58,727 bases of DNA from DASYXT01 sp035934555 (GTDB lineage: Bacteria; Verrucomicrobiota; Verrucomicrobiia; Limisphaerales; UBA8199): contig DASYXT010000045.1 of NCBI GenBank assembly GCA_035934555.1, positions 1 to 58,727 of the forward strand. Direction: 5' to 3'. The notes beneath the pieces were generated by a model. That model searched no databases and was not told the DNA's origin. It saw nothing but the letters and a program-made list of their open reading frames with translations. Position numbers and translations under genes: made by a program. This document shows positions 25,647 through 33,091 of the stretch, piece by piece; position 1 is the first letter of the stretch, and each line of letters starts with the position of its first letter.

Positions 25647-26172
25647 GGTGAGCCGCCTGGACCTCCGCTTCGCAATTCGCGCTGCGCCCTTTGCGAAATG
25701 GCCTCAATCCTTTCACGAACTCATCGTATTCGTGGTCCGGGGTTAAAGGCACGGTGACCTCCGCCAGCGGACGCCCGCCGCTGTCACCCCAAAACGTGTA
25801 GGGAGGAACGTTTCGCGTGAGCACGCTCCCGGCTTTGATCACCGCTCCCTTTCCAATCCGGACCCCCGGCAAAATCACACAACTCGGCCCGATGAAAACG
25901 TCGTCCTCAATTTGCACCGGCTTCCAGCCTTCCTTCGCCCGCGGAGCGCCCCAGTGAAAATGGGTGTAAATCGTGGTGCGAAGGCAAATCGTAACGTTAT
26001 TGCCGATGGTGATCGCCTTGGGGTACAAACCATCCAGGTACACCAATTGACTCAGCCACACTCGATGGCCAATCCGCATGCCTCGCCATCGGTGCAGCGT
26101 CGGTCTCACGGAGTAGCCCCCGGGAGCCACGAAGGCCAACCAGCACAGGACCCAACTCATCAACCTCGCCAT
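25639..26172 (-). CDS. Left-handed beta-helix (hexapeptide repeat) acyltransferase
   Basis: 177 residues of the WcaF/NodL-like acetyltransferase group. Hexapeptide repeats are clear (ITIGNNVTICLRTTIYTH; then VFIGPSCVILPGVRIGKGAVIKAGSVL), with His in THFHWG as likely catalytic residue. It would O- or N-acetylate a sugar using acetyl-CoA. It is the first gene of the overlapping operon that runs down to the AsnB gene. The unannotated 156 bp upstream hold no further gene. Confidence 0.88.
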   Translation of the reverse strand: MARLMSWVLCWLAFVAPGGYSVRPTLHRWRGMRIGHRVWLSQLVYLDGLYPKAITIGNNVTICLRTTIYTHFHWGAPRAKEGWKPVQIEDDVFIGPSCVILPGVRIGKGAVIKAGSVLTRNVPPYTFWGDSGGRPLAEVTVPLTPDHEYDEFVKGLRPFRKGRSANCEAEVQAAHHE

Positions 26173-26328
26173 ATTCTGATATATCGCCTCTGGTGGTCTA
26201 AATCCAAAATTACTGGAAGCGGTCTCAAAAACAGTTTGGCCGTTCCAACGCTTTTGAGTCCTGGCAGCGGGGCAAAGAGAAAACGAACTGCGCCGGCCTG
26301 AAAAAGCATGGCCCCGGCGCCTGATCTC

Positions 26329-27486
26329 TCAAGCCAGGTGGCGGTACATGAACTTGCTCAAAATGGTTCCCAGGCAGACCGGCAGTTTCCGAATTACCGG
26401 CCGCATTCGGCGTTTGCTGGCGCCGTGGAACCGGTTGAACGAGCCATTTTGCGCATCCGGCGTGTACTGGTATTCAGTCAAGGTCTCTTCCACGCAGCCC
26501 CAACCACGTTTATGATGAGCCAACCCTTCGTTATCCTTTTCCGTTTGCCCAAAGCTCACGACCCGCTGTCCTTCGCGGTAAGCGGTTTGAATTGCGGTCC
26601 AATAGATCAACTGCACGGCCCCGGATTTCCGGGCCGCTTCGCTCTCCCCCAAGGCTTCGAGGCTTAAGATATCCTTGAACTGGAGCGTGTGCACCGCCGC
26701 CACCGGCAGGCCACGGTCCCGCGCCACAAAAATCGACATCACCCGCGGCCCAACCCGCCGCCCGAGGGTCACGAAAAACTCGCGCGACACCCAAGGCAAA
26801 CCCAGCCGCCGCCTCGTGTGAACGAACAGCGGATAAAAAATATCCACCCCTTTCTCCCCCTCCGCGCGCTCGACCGTCAGTCCGGCCCGCTCGGCTCGCT
26901 GAATCCACTGCCGCACATTGCTTCGCGAAAAGTTCTTCTTCAGCTTTTCGGGCTTGTCGGTCAGGGGCAGATAATGATGCCACGTGCTGCGAGTCGGGCG
27001 AAAACCGGCCTGCTCGATTCCCGGCAACGGCCCCCGAACTTTAATCGTCACTTCGCGAGCCGATGCCTCCCGCTTCAGTTGGCCCGCGATCGCCCGGACC
27101 GATTCCAAATCCTCGGGCGCACCGAGCAACGGGTGAATCAGCGTGGAGAACGGCATCAAAATCACCCGGGTGCCCAACAGCCAACTGCGCACCGTGCACA
27201 AAGGCAACCCGCCCCTTAGCGCGCCTGTCGCGGGGTCGAACAGCCCGTAAAAACGCCCCCGCACATGTCCCAGCGCTTCCTCCATCGCGTCTTTCCAGAA
27301 GGAGGTATGGAAAACCGTGCCCAGCGGATGTCGCTGAACGAGTGCATCCCATTCCGGCAGTTGCTCCGCGGTCAGCCACTGACCTCGCGCCGGCGCGGCG
27401 GCGCTACGGTCAGCCGCAGTTATCGTTGAATGAACATCCGGCCGCTCCAACAGCCCGGCCGGGAGGTCTTCATTGAGACCATCCAT
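26329..27486 (-). CDS. FemAB-like GNAT transferase of the exosortase system (first copy)
   Basis: 385 residues from ATG 27486. Fold and motifs match the PEP-CTERM/exosortase FemAB-like family: a double GNAT with FHTSFWKDAM near the start, NFSRSNVRQWIQRAERAG centrally, and SLEALGESEAARKSGAVQLIYW near the end. These proteins may transfer an amino acid or acyl group to a polysaccharide or lipid-linked precursor. The first dozen residues (MDGLNEDLPAGL) come from the leader repeat that also supplies the ribosome site. A longer frame to 27594 is possible but runs through the repeat. Confidence 0.85.
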   Translation of the reverse strand: MDGLNEDLPAGLLERPDVHSTITAADRSAAAPARGQWLTAEQLPEWDALVQRHPLGTVFHTSFWKDAMEEALGHVRGRFYGLFDPATGALRGGLPLCTVRSWLLGTRVILMPFSTLIHPLLGAPEDLESVRAIAGQLKREASAREVTIKVRGPLPGIEQAGFRPTRSTWHHYLPLTDKPEKLKKNFSRSNVRQWIQRAERAGLTVERAEGEKGVDIFYPLFVHTRRRLGLPWVSREFFVTLGRRVGPRVMSIFVARDRGLPVAAVHTLQFKDILSLEALGESEAARKSGAVQLIYWTAIQTAYREGQRVVSFGQTEKDNEGLAHHKRGWGCVEETLTEYQYTPDAQNGSFNRFHGASKRRMRPVIRKLPVCLGTILSKFMYRHLA

Positions 27487-27545
27487 AATCAGGGTTCCTT
27501 TCCGATGTTTGGCGCCGGGCCGCACCCGCCCTGTCGGCGGGCAAG
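27451..27545 (-). repeat. Leader repeat, copy A, supplying the start of the FemAB-like gene
   Basis: Ungapped match to 19592-19686. It contains a 6-bp hairpin (CCCGCC/GGCGGG), CGGCGCCAAACATCG, AAAGGA and the start ATG 27486. Within the first 12 codons, 8 of 36 bases differ from copy B, three changes are purely synonymous, and four substitutions are conservative (D/N, N/S, D/N, A/S). Confidence 0.85.
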
Positions 27546-27637
27546 CGGGCCGGAAAAAGGCGTCGTGTTCTGACCCACCACACCTTTCATGCACGCCGAG
27601 GGCCGCCGGGATATCAGTTCCCCTGGCACACCCCGCA

Positions 27638-27756
27638 ACCCCGTAGGGGTAACCTGTTTATAGCACCCGCCCCGTTATCAGCGCCGCCAAACCCCGTAGG
27701 GGTAACCTGTTTATAGCACCCGTCCCGTTATCAGCGCCGCCAAACCCCGTAGGGGT
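27638..27756. repeat. 53-bp tandem repeat with ACCCC-GTA-GGGGT palindromes
   Basis: Palindromes at 27638-27650, 27691-27703 and 27744-27756 are exactly 53 bp apart. The two spacers between them differ at about one base and contain a GTTATCAGCGCCGCC stretch. The repeat lies upstream of leader copy A in the minus-strand direction, as the single palindrome does for copy B. The remaining bases between 27546 and 27901 hold no gene. Confidence 0.9.
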
Positions 27757-27901
27757 GACCTCACCCACCATCAATCAAGCCGCTTAAAAATATATCTCTC
27801 TTCATGCTCGATCTCGTACCTCTTGAGAACCGGAGGTATTCGTTTCGAAAACTCCTTCGCGCATGCTGGCGTTCCTGGTTTCATCACTACGCGATGCGTG
27901 G

Positions 27902-29194
27902 TCAATCCAACCCTCCCGACGCCCCCAACGCTTCCGTGCACACACGCAGCAGCTTCTCCGACATGTTGCCGAACGTGAACTCCTTTTCCGCCCGTTGGCG
28001 CAACTCCGCGCCCAGCCGTTTCGCGCGTTCGGGGTCGGCGTCCAGCGCCAGCACCGCCTCGGCCAGCGACCGCGCGGAGCCGTCGGTGTAAATCGCGCTG
28101 TCCCCCAGGTACTCCGGGATATCCACAGCCCGGGTGGCGATCACGGCCGTCGCGTTGGACATCGCGCACGTCGCCGGGTGCCGCGCCGAACCGCCCGTGT
28201 ACGGTATCAGGCACGCCTTGCTCCCCTGGTAAGCCTCCGCCAGCTCGCTGTCATACAGAAATTCCTTCCATTCGATCAAGTCCGACACCCCCTCGCGCCT
28301 CGCGATTTCCATCGCCTCTTCCACCCCGTTGCACCCCTTGCCCACGTAGCTCAGCAGCCGGATCCCCGCCCGCTTTTCCTTGAGCAACTTCAGCGCGGCC
28401 ATCAGCTCCGCATACCCCTTGCCGCGAAGGATAGAGTGGCCGCCGAAAAAGATGAACCGCTCGCGCGCCGCCCCCGTTAAGACCGGTAGCACCGTCCCGG
28501 CATGGATGATCGTGATCTTCTCCGGCCTGACCCCGAGCTGCTGCAACTGCTCCTTCATATCCACGCTAAACACGACCACCCGCGCGCACCGGTTATAAAC
28601 CCGGTTGAGGCGCGGATGCCGCCGTTGCAGCGGATCAACCTCGTGCACGCTCACCACCACCGCCTTGCCCGTCGCCCGGCGCAGCCACACCAGAACGAAA
28701 AACGACAAAAAACCAAACGCCTTCAGCACCTGGTCAAAGTGCACCACCCGCGCCTTGCGCGTGTGCCAGAAAAAGAGCGCCCCGCGCAAAATCTCGAGGA
28801 AGAAGTGCAACGCCAGCAGCTTCACCACCCAGTACTTGAAGGCACCATACTTCCGGCTCGGGTCCGGCGGCGCGTAGGGCAGTTTCACCGCGCTGCACCG
28901 ACGATCAATCAACTCGCTTTGGTCGATGCCGTACTTCTGGCCGGTGCTGAAACAATTGCAGTTCGACGTCGTCACCTGCACGTTGGCCTGCGAAGCGTGG
29001 CTCATCGCCTGCGCCAGGTTCGAGCAGTTGTGCGAATACATGTCGAACTTGTACAGGCAGCCGATGAATTGAACCACGGGCAGGGAATCCTGGGGGGCGG
29101 GCTGGGTGGGGGCCGGAAGGCCGGAGCGGCGGCTTGGGTCGAGAGCCCCCGGCGCGGTGGGAGGGGCTGCGGCAACAGGTCCGGTAGTTTTCAT
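27902..29194 (-). CDS. Glycosyltransferase (family 4-like, GT-B fold)
   Basis: 430 residues. The N-terminal half has a membrane-associated hydrophobic segment (LLALHFFLEILRGALFFW). The C-terminal half has the nucleotide-sugar binding fold (RFIFFGGHSILRGKGYAELMAAL; LIPYTGGSARHPATCAMSNATAVIAT). The usual E-X7-E motif is not visible, so assignment to a CAZy family is loose. AGGAA precedes ATG 29194, 17 bp downstream of the tRNA-Cys 3' end on the same strand. The proline-rich first 40 residues look disordered. Confidence 0.8.
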   Translation of the reverse strand: MKTTGPVAAAPPTAPGALDPSRRSGLPAPTQPAPQDSLPVVQFIGCLYKFDMYSHNCSNLAQAMSHASQANVQVTTSNCNCFSTGQKYGIDQSELIDRRCSAVKLPYAPPDPSRKYGAFKYWVVKLLALHFFLEILRGALFFWHTRKARVVHFDQVLKAFGFLSFFVLVWLRRATGKAVVVSVHEVDPLQRRHPRLNRVYNRCARVVVFSVDMKEQLQQLGVRPEKITIIHAGTVLPVLTGAARERFIFFGGHSILRGKGYAELMAALKLLKEKRAGIRLLSYVGKGCNGVEEAMEIARREGVSDLIEWKEFLYDSELAEAYQGSKACLIPYTGGSARHPATCAMSNATAVIATRAVDIPEYLGDSAIYTDGSARSLAEAVLALDADPERAKRLGAELRQRAEKEFTFGNMSEKLLRVCTEALGASGGLD

Positions 29195-29211
29195 TTCCTG
29201 ATTATTGAAAT

Positions 29212-29285
29212 TGGAGGCGGGGGCTGGAATTGAACCAACGTATCGGCCTTTGCACGGCCGCGCCTTAGCACTTGGCTACCCCGCC
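29212..29285 (-). tRNA. tRNA-Cys (GCA)
   Basis: A 74-nt cloverleaf on the minus strand. The 7-bp acceptor GGCGGGG/CCCCGCC is followed by discriminator U and an encoded CCA. The anticodon arm CGGCC-GTGCAAA-GGCCG puts GCA at positions 34-36. The T arm GTTGG-TTCAATT-CCAGC is intact (GTTCAA with a G-U-tolerant stem). It is co-directional with the flanking glycosyltransferase and UDP-glucose dehydrogenase genes. Confidence 0.95.
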
Positions 29286-29384
29286 ACCTGGTTTGGGACG
29301 AGCACTGTTTGTGGGAGCGATTGAGCAGAATCCGTGCCTTGAAACGCCGTTATGGCTTGCCCAGGCCCCGCTCGACGAAGTTCT

Positions 29385-30731
29385 TCATGCTGCGGCAATC
29401 TGAGGCAAGCTGAGCTCAGGAGCCAGGTCTAGCGACTCCTTCGGCCGGCCGACGCTCTCGTATATAAAACCACGCCGAGCCATGTCGGTCGGATCGAACA
29501 GGTTTCGGCCATCAAAAATAATCGGGCAACTCAGAGACCGGCGGACGCGCTCCAAGTCGAGCAGTTTAAACTCCTGCCACTCAGTCGCGATCACCAGTGC
29601 ATCGCAACCTTCGGCAACTTCGTTCATGTCGGGCACGAACTCGACATCCTGCAAGGCGGCCTTTGCTTTCTCCATGGCCCTGGGATCGTGCACGCGCAAT
29701 TGCGCACCTTCGGCCTGCAACCGGCGGCAGAGTTCAATGGCCGGAGACCGGCGGATATCATCCGTATTCTGTTTAAACGCCAGGCCCAGAACGGCAATTC
29801 TTTTGCCCCTAAGCACCCATAACGTTTCCGTGATCTTTTTCAGGAACCGTGCCATTTGGCCGGCATTAATTTTCTCGACCTCTTTGAGCAGGCCGAAATG
29901 ATAACCGACCTCCTCGGCAATCTTGATGAAGGCGCTAACATCTTTAGGAAAACAACTGCCACCATAGCCCAAGGAAGGGGCGAGAAAGCGCGCTCCAATC
30001 CGCTCGTCCATGCCCATTCCCTTGGCCACTTCCTGCACATTGGCGCCGGTCGCGTCGCAGAGGACGGAGATGGCATTGATGTAGGAGATCTTCAGCGCCA
30101 GAAACGAATTGCAGGCGTGTTTGATCATCTCTGCGGAATTGATGTCCGTAATCTGCATCGGCGCAGCGAGGGGCGCGTAGATTTCCTTCATGGCCGGAAC
30201 CGGCCGCAGTGACCGCACGCCAATGACGATCCGGTCGGGGTGCATGAAGTCCCTGATGGCGGACCCTTCGCGAAGGAACTCCGGATTGCTGACCACGTCA
30301 AATTCGCTGCACCGCTTGCAATAGCGTTTTATGGTTTCGGCGACCTTATCTCCCGTTTTGACCGGCATCGTGCTTTTATCGATGATGAGTTTGTAGGAGG
30401 TCATCGCGGTTCCGACCTCACGCGCCACCTTTTCGACGAAGCTGAGATCCACACCGCCGCCGGCCGCAGGCGGTGTGGCGACGCTAATGAAAATACCGTC
30501 GGACTGCTCAACGGCGAGGCCGGTGTTGGTGGTGAACCGGAGCCGGCCGGCAGCGACGTTGCGATCGATAATCGCGTCGAGGCCGGGTTCGAAGATGGGG
30601 ACGCCGCCGTCCTGCAAAAGCCGGATTTTGGCCGCGTCATTGTCCGCGCAGATGACGCAATGGCCTAGCTCAGAAAGACAAGTGCCCGTAACGAGGCCAA
30701 CGTAACCAGTTCCTATTATGCCTAGTTTCAT
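29385..30731 (-). CDS. ugd: UDP-glucose 6-dehydrogenase
   Basis: 448 residues, the usual length. N-terminal NAD motif GIIGTGYVGL, the middle-domain segment ACNSFLALKISYINAI, and catalytic Cys in GYGGSCFPKDVSAF near residue 260. It oxidises UDP-glucose to UDP-glucuronate with two NAD+. The epimerase gene ends 12 bp upstream, so the pair is probably co-translated and supplies uronic acid residues to the polymer. The family also includes UDP-ManNAc dehydrogenases, which motif reading alone does not fully exclude. Confidence 0.92.
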   Translation of the reverse strand: MKLGIIGTGYVGLVTGTCLSELGHCVICADNDAAKIRLLQDGGVPIFEPGLDAIIDRNVAAGRLRFTTNTGLAVEQSDGIFISVATPPAAGGGVDLSFVEKVAREVGTAMTSYKLIIDKSTMPVKTGDKVAETIKRYCKRCSEFDVVSNPEFLREGSAIRDFMHPDRIVIGVRSLRPVPAMKEIYAPLAAPMQITDINSAEMIKHACNSFLALKISYINAISVLCDATGANVQEVAKGMGMDERIGARFLAPSLGYGGSCFPKDVSAFIKIAEEVGYHFGLLKEVEKINAGQMARFLKKITETLWVLRGKRIAVLGLAFKQNTDDIRRSPAIELCRRLQAEGAQLRVHDPRAMEKAKAALQDVEFVPDMNEVAEGCDALVIATEWQEFKLLDLERVRRSLSCPIIFDGRNLFDPTDMARRGFIYESVGRPKESLDLAPELSLPQIAAA

Positions 30732-30743
30732 TGTTGAATTTAT

Positions 30744-31808
30744 TTAGACCTTCGCCATGCTGATGCCTGTAGCCTTTCCTCCCTGACTCCCCACATACCA
30801 GTCCAGGGCCTCTGCCAGGCCTTCGTTGACCGTGTGCGTAGGTTGGTAGCCGAGCAGTCTGCGGGCTTTAGATATATCCGCCAGCGAATGGCGAACGTCG
30901 CCGGCCCTGAAATCGCGATACGCGGGCCGAAATTCATTCAGATGTGGATAGCGCGGCGCCAGGCCGCAGCGCAGCATCTCAAAAAGCTCGTTTAGGGTTG
31001 TGCGCCCACCGACCGCGATGTTGTAGACCTGGTTGACCGCCTCGGGATCGTCGACGGTGGCGGCGAGGATATTCGCTTGTACCACGTTGGCGACATAGCA
31101 GAAATCGCGGCTGGTCTCGCCGTCGCCGTTGATATGGACGGGTTGACCGGCCATCATCGCCGCGATCCACTTCGGAATGACGGCCGCATAGGCTCCGTTC
31201 GGATCCTGCCGCGGCCCGAATACATTAAAGTAGCGCAACCCAACACACTCGAGGCCGTAACAGCGCGCGAAGACCTCAGCGTAGAGCTCGTTCGCTGCCT
31301 TCGTCGCGGCGTAAGGGGAAAGCACCTGGCCAGTGCGCTGCTCGATTTTCGGCAAGGCCGGCTCATCGCCGTAAACGGAACTGCTGGAGGCGTAGACCAG
31401 CCGTTTGACCCTGTTTGCGCGGACGGCTTCCAGGATGTTGAGAAAGCCGGTGACGTTGTTATCGTGGGAAGCCAGCGGATTGGCCACGGACCTTGGGACG
31501 GACCCCAAAGCAGCCTGGTGCAGAACGTGGTCCACGCCCGCGCAGGCCTGGCGACACACAGCAGGGTCCCGAATGTCGCCTTCGAGAAGAGAGAAACGCC
31601 CCCACTGCTCGGCGGACACGCCAACCCGTACATGGTCAAGGTTCTCCTTCCGGCCGGTAGAGAAGTTGTCGAGCCCGGTCACGGCCTGACCAGCCTTCAG
31701 CAAGTGTTCCAGCAGGTTGGACCCGATAAAGCCGGCAGCGCCGGTCACGAGCCACCGCTGCTGAGAAGTTGCGGCAGGTGTTATGAGTGGAGCGTATGTA
31801 GAACGCAT
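30744..31808 (-). CDS. NAD-dependent sugar epimerase (WbpP/TviC-like)
   Basis: 354-residue extended SDR. GAAGFIGSN at the N-terminus binds NAD. SSSSVYG and YAATKAANE supply the catalytic Ser, Tyr and Lys. RYFNVFGPRQDPNGAYAAVIPKW is typical of UDP-GlcNAc/UDP-GlcNAcA 4-epimerases and of UDP-glucuronate epimerases. With the adjacent UDP-glucose dehydrogenase, conversion to a galacto-configured uronic acid is likely. Substrate preference cannot be read from the sequence alone. Confidence 0.9.
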   Translation of the reverse strand: MRSTYAPLITPAATSQQRWLVTGAAGFIGSNLLEHLLKAGQAVTGLDNFSTGRKENLDHVRVGVSAEQWGRFSLLEGDIRDPAVCRQACAGVDHVLHQAALGSVPRSVANPLASHDNNVTGFLNILEAVRANRVKRLVYASSSSVYGDEPALPKIEQRTGQVLSPYAATKAANELYAEVFARCYGLECVGLRYFNVFGPRQDPNGAYAAVIPKWIAAMMAGQPVHINGDGETSRDFCYVANVVQANILAATVDDPEAVNQVYNIAVGGRTTLNELFEMLRCGLAPRYPHLNEFRPAYRDFRAGDVRHSLADISKARRLLGYQPTHTVNEGLAEALDWYVGSQGGKATGISMAKV

Positions 31809-31862
31809 ATTGAAAGTAGAATTCGCCCGAACAGAGTTTCGACTAGAGAGGCGGAAACCAAG

Positions 31863-33035
31863 TTAATTTCCTGCAGGCAAGCTGGGAACCGCGCGATGAA
31901 AACCTGGGTGAAGTTCGTTCAGCCGGCTTATTAAGGCATTGTATTTCGCGCTCCAGTCGTTCATCAGCGCAAACTTTTTTATCTCGTCTCTGGAAAAGCG
32001 AGGTTCCCTGAGCGCGCGGCGGATGCTATTGACATAGGTGTCAGGCGAATCCGCAATGTACATCGGCGAAGGGTTTTTCTGGTACTCAAGTAGGTCAACC
32101 GAGACAATCTGAAGTCCTGCCGCCGAATAATCGTAGCGTTTCATGGGGTTGCTCCCGTAAAGCCTGCGCTCGCGCTGCCCCGCTTCGTAGCAGATGAGCC
32201 CCACGTCGCAATGGGCCAGGTAACCCGGCAACTGCTCCTGCTCGATGGGGCCCAGGAAGTGAGCGTTCTTTAGCCCCGCGGCCCGGATGCGGTCCCTGAG
32301 GCGCTGGCCCCCGGGGCCAATGAAGACGAAGTTCACACCCTGGAGCTGGGCAGCGCACTGGGCGGTCACCTCGACATCCTGCATGTCAAGCGTGCCCAGC
32401 GAGACGACGCGCGGACGTGGGATCGCACTGAGGGCCGAAGGCTCGGATAAGGCCTCGTACCTATGATTGTCGACCCCATGCCCGAGGTTCAGCACCCGGT
32501 CAGGCGACACCCCGTACTGCTCAATCAGCAGAAGCCGGGTGGTTTCGGCCGTGGTCACGGTAAGGGTCGCCCGGCGCACGACCTCCCGCTCAATAGATCG
32601 AGTGCTCTGAGGCGCAGACGGGTACAGGCAGAATGCATCGTGGGCGTTATACACGAGGCACTGCGGCCGGAGCAATTTGTAAAGGGAGGCGGTCTCGAGT
32701 GACCCGGCAAAAAAAACTTCCGGATGCATCAGGCCGGCCCTCCGCAGGGCTCGGCGCGTGGGAAAGAGGAGAAAGTGCGGGAAAAGATCCCACAGCAGTT
32801 TGTGGGAATTGACCTTCTTCCATCCATAGTTGAACAGGAACGCCAGCCTGCGCTGCTCGATTCCGTAGGCCATGGGAGCGAGGCGCGGTGCCCGAAGGCT
32901 GTTCCACGGGGTCACTGGCTTGGGAGCCCAAAATGTCCTCCACTCCGCACGCCTGAACTGGATGGCATAGTTGTGCGTGTTGGTACGGATGGGGGATTCC
33001 AGGGGGATATTCCTCGCAAAAACGGCTGTTCTCAT
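31863..33035 (-). CDS. Glycosyltransferase (TuaH-like GT-B)
   Basis: 390 residues. VYNAHDAFCLYPSAPQS and the VTTAET segment recall teichuronic acid glycosyltransferase TuaH. The C-terminal donor site is PMKRYDYSAAG, the PxKxxEY-like motif of this group. A cytoplasmic enzyme adding a sugar to the lipid-linked repeat unit is likely. ATG 33035 (MRTAVFARNIP) is preferred; the 50 residues upstream lack homology-like features. It lies 56 bp after the second AsnB gene. Confidence 0.82.
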   Translation of the reverse strand: MRTAVFARNIPLESPIRTNTHNYAIQFRRAEWRTFWAPKPVTPWNSLRAPRLAPMAYGIEQRRLAFLFNYGWKKVNSHKLLWDLFPHFLLFPTRRALRRAGLMHPEVFFAGSLETASLYKLLRPQCLVYNAHDAFCLYPSAPQSTRSIEREVVRRATLTVTTAETTRLLLIEQYGVSPDRVLNLGHGVDNHRYEALSEPSALSAIPRPRVVSLGTLDMQDVEVTAQCAAQLQGVNFVFIGPGGQRLRDRIRAAGLKNAHFLGPIEQEQLPGYLAHCDVGLICYEAGQRERRLYGSNPMKRYDYSAAGLQIVSVDLLEYQKNPSPMYIADSPDTYVNSIRRALREPRFSRDEIKKFALMNDWSAKYNALISRLNELHPGFHRAVPSLPAGN

Positions 33036-33091
33036 TCGGGTCCTTCGCCCGCTCAGGCCGCCGATATCGTTTGCCGCCGCATCCAGACCGG

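Noticed and set aside
27638..27756. Possible CRISPR array (three palindromic repeats at even spacing)
   Set aside because: The spacers between palindromes are nearly identical, so this is a 53-bp tandem repeat. No cas genes are present.
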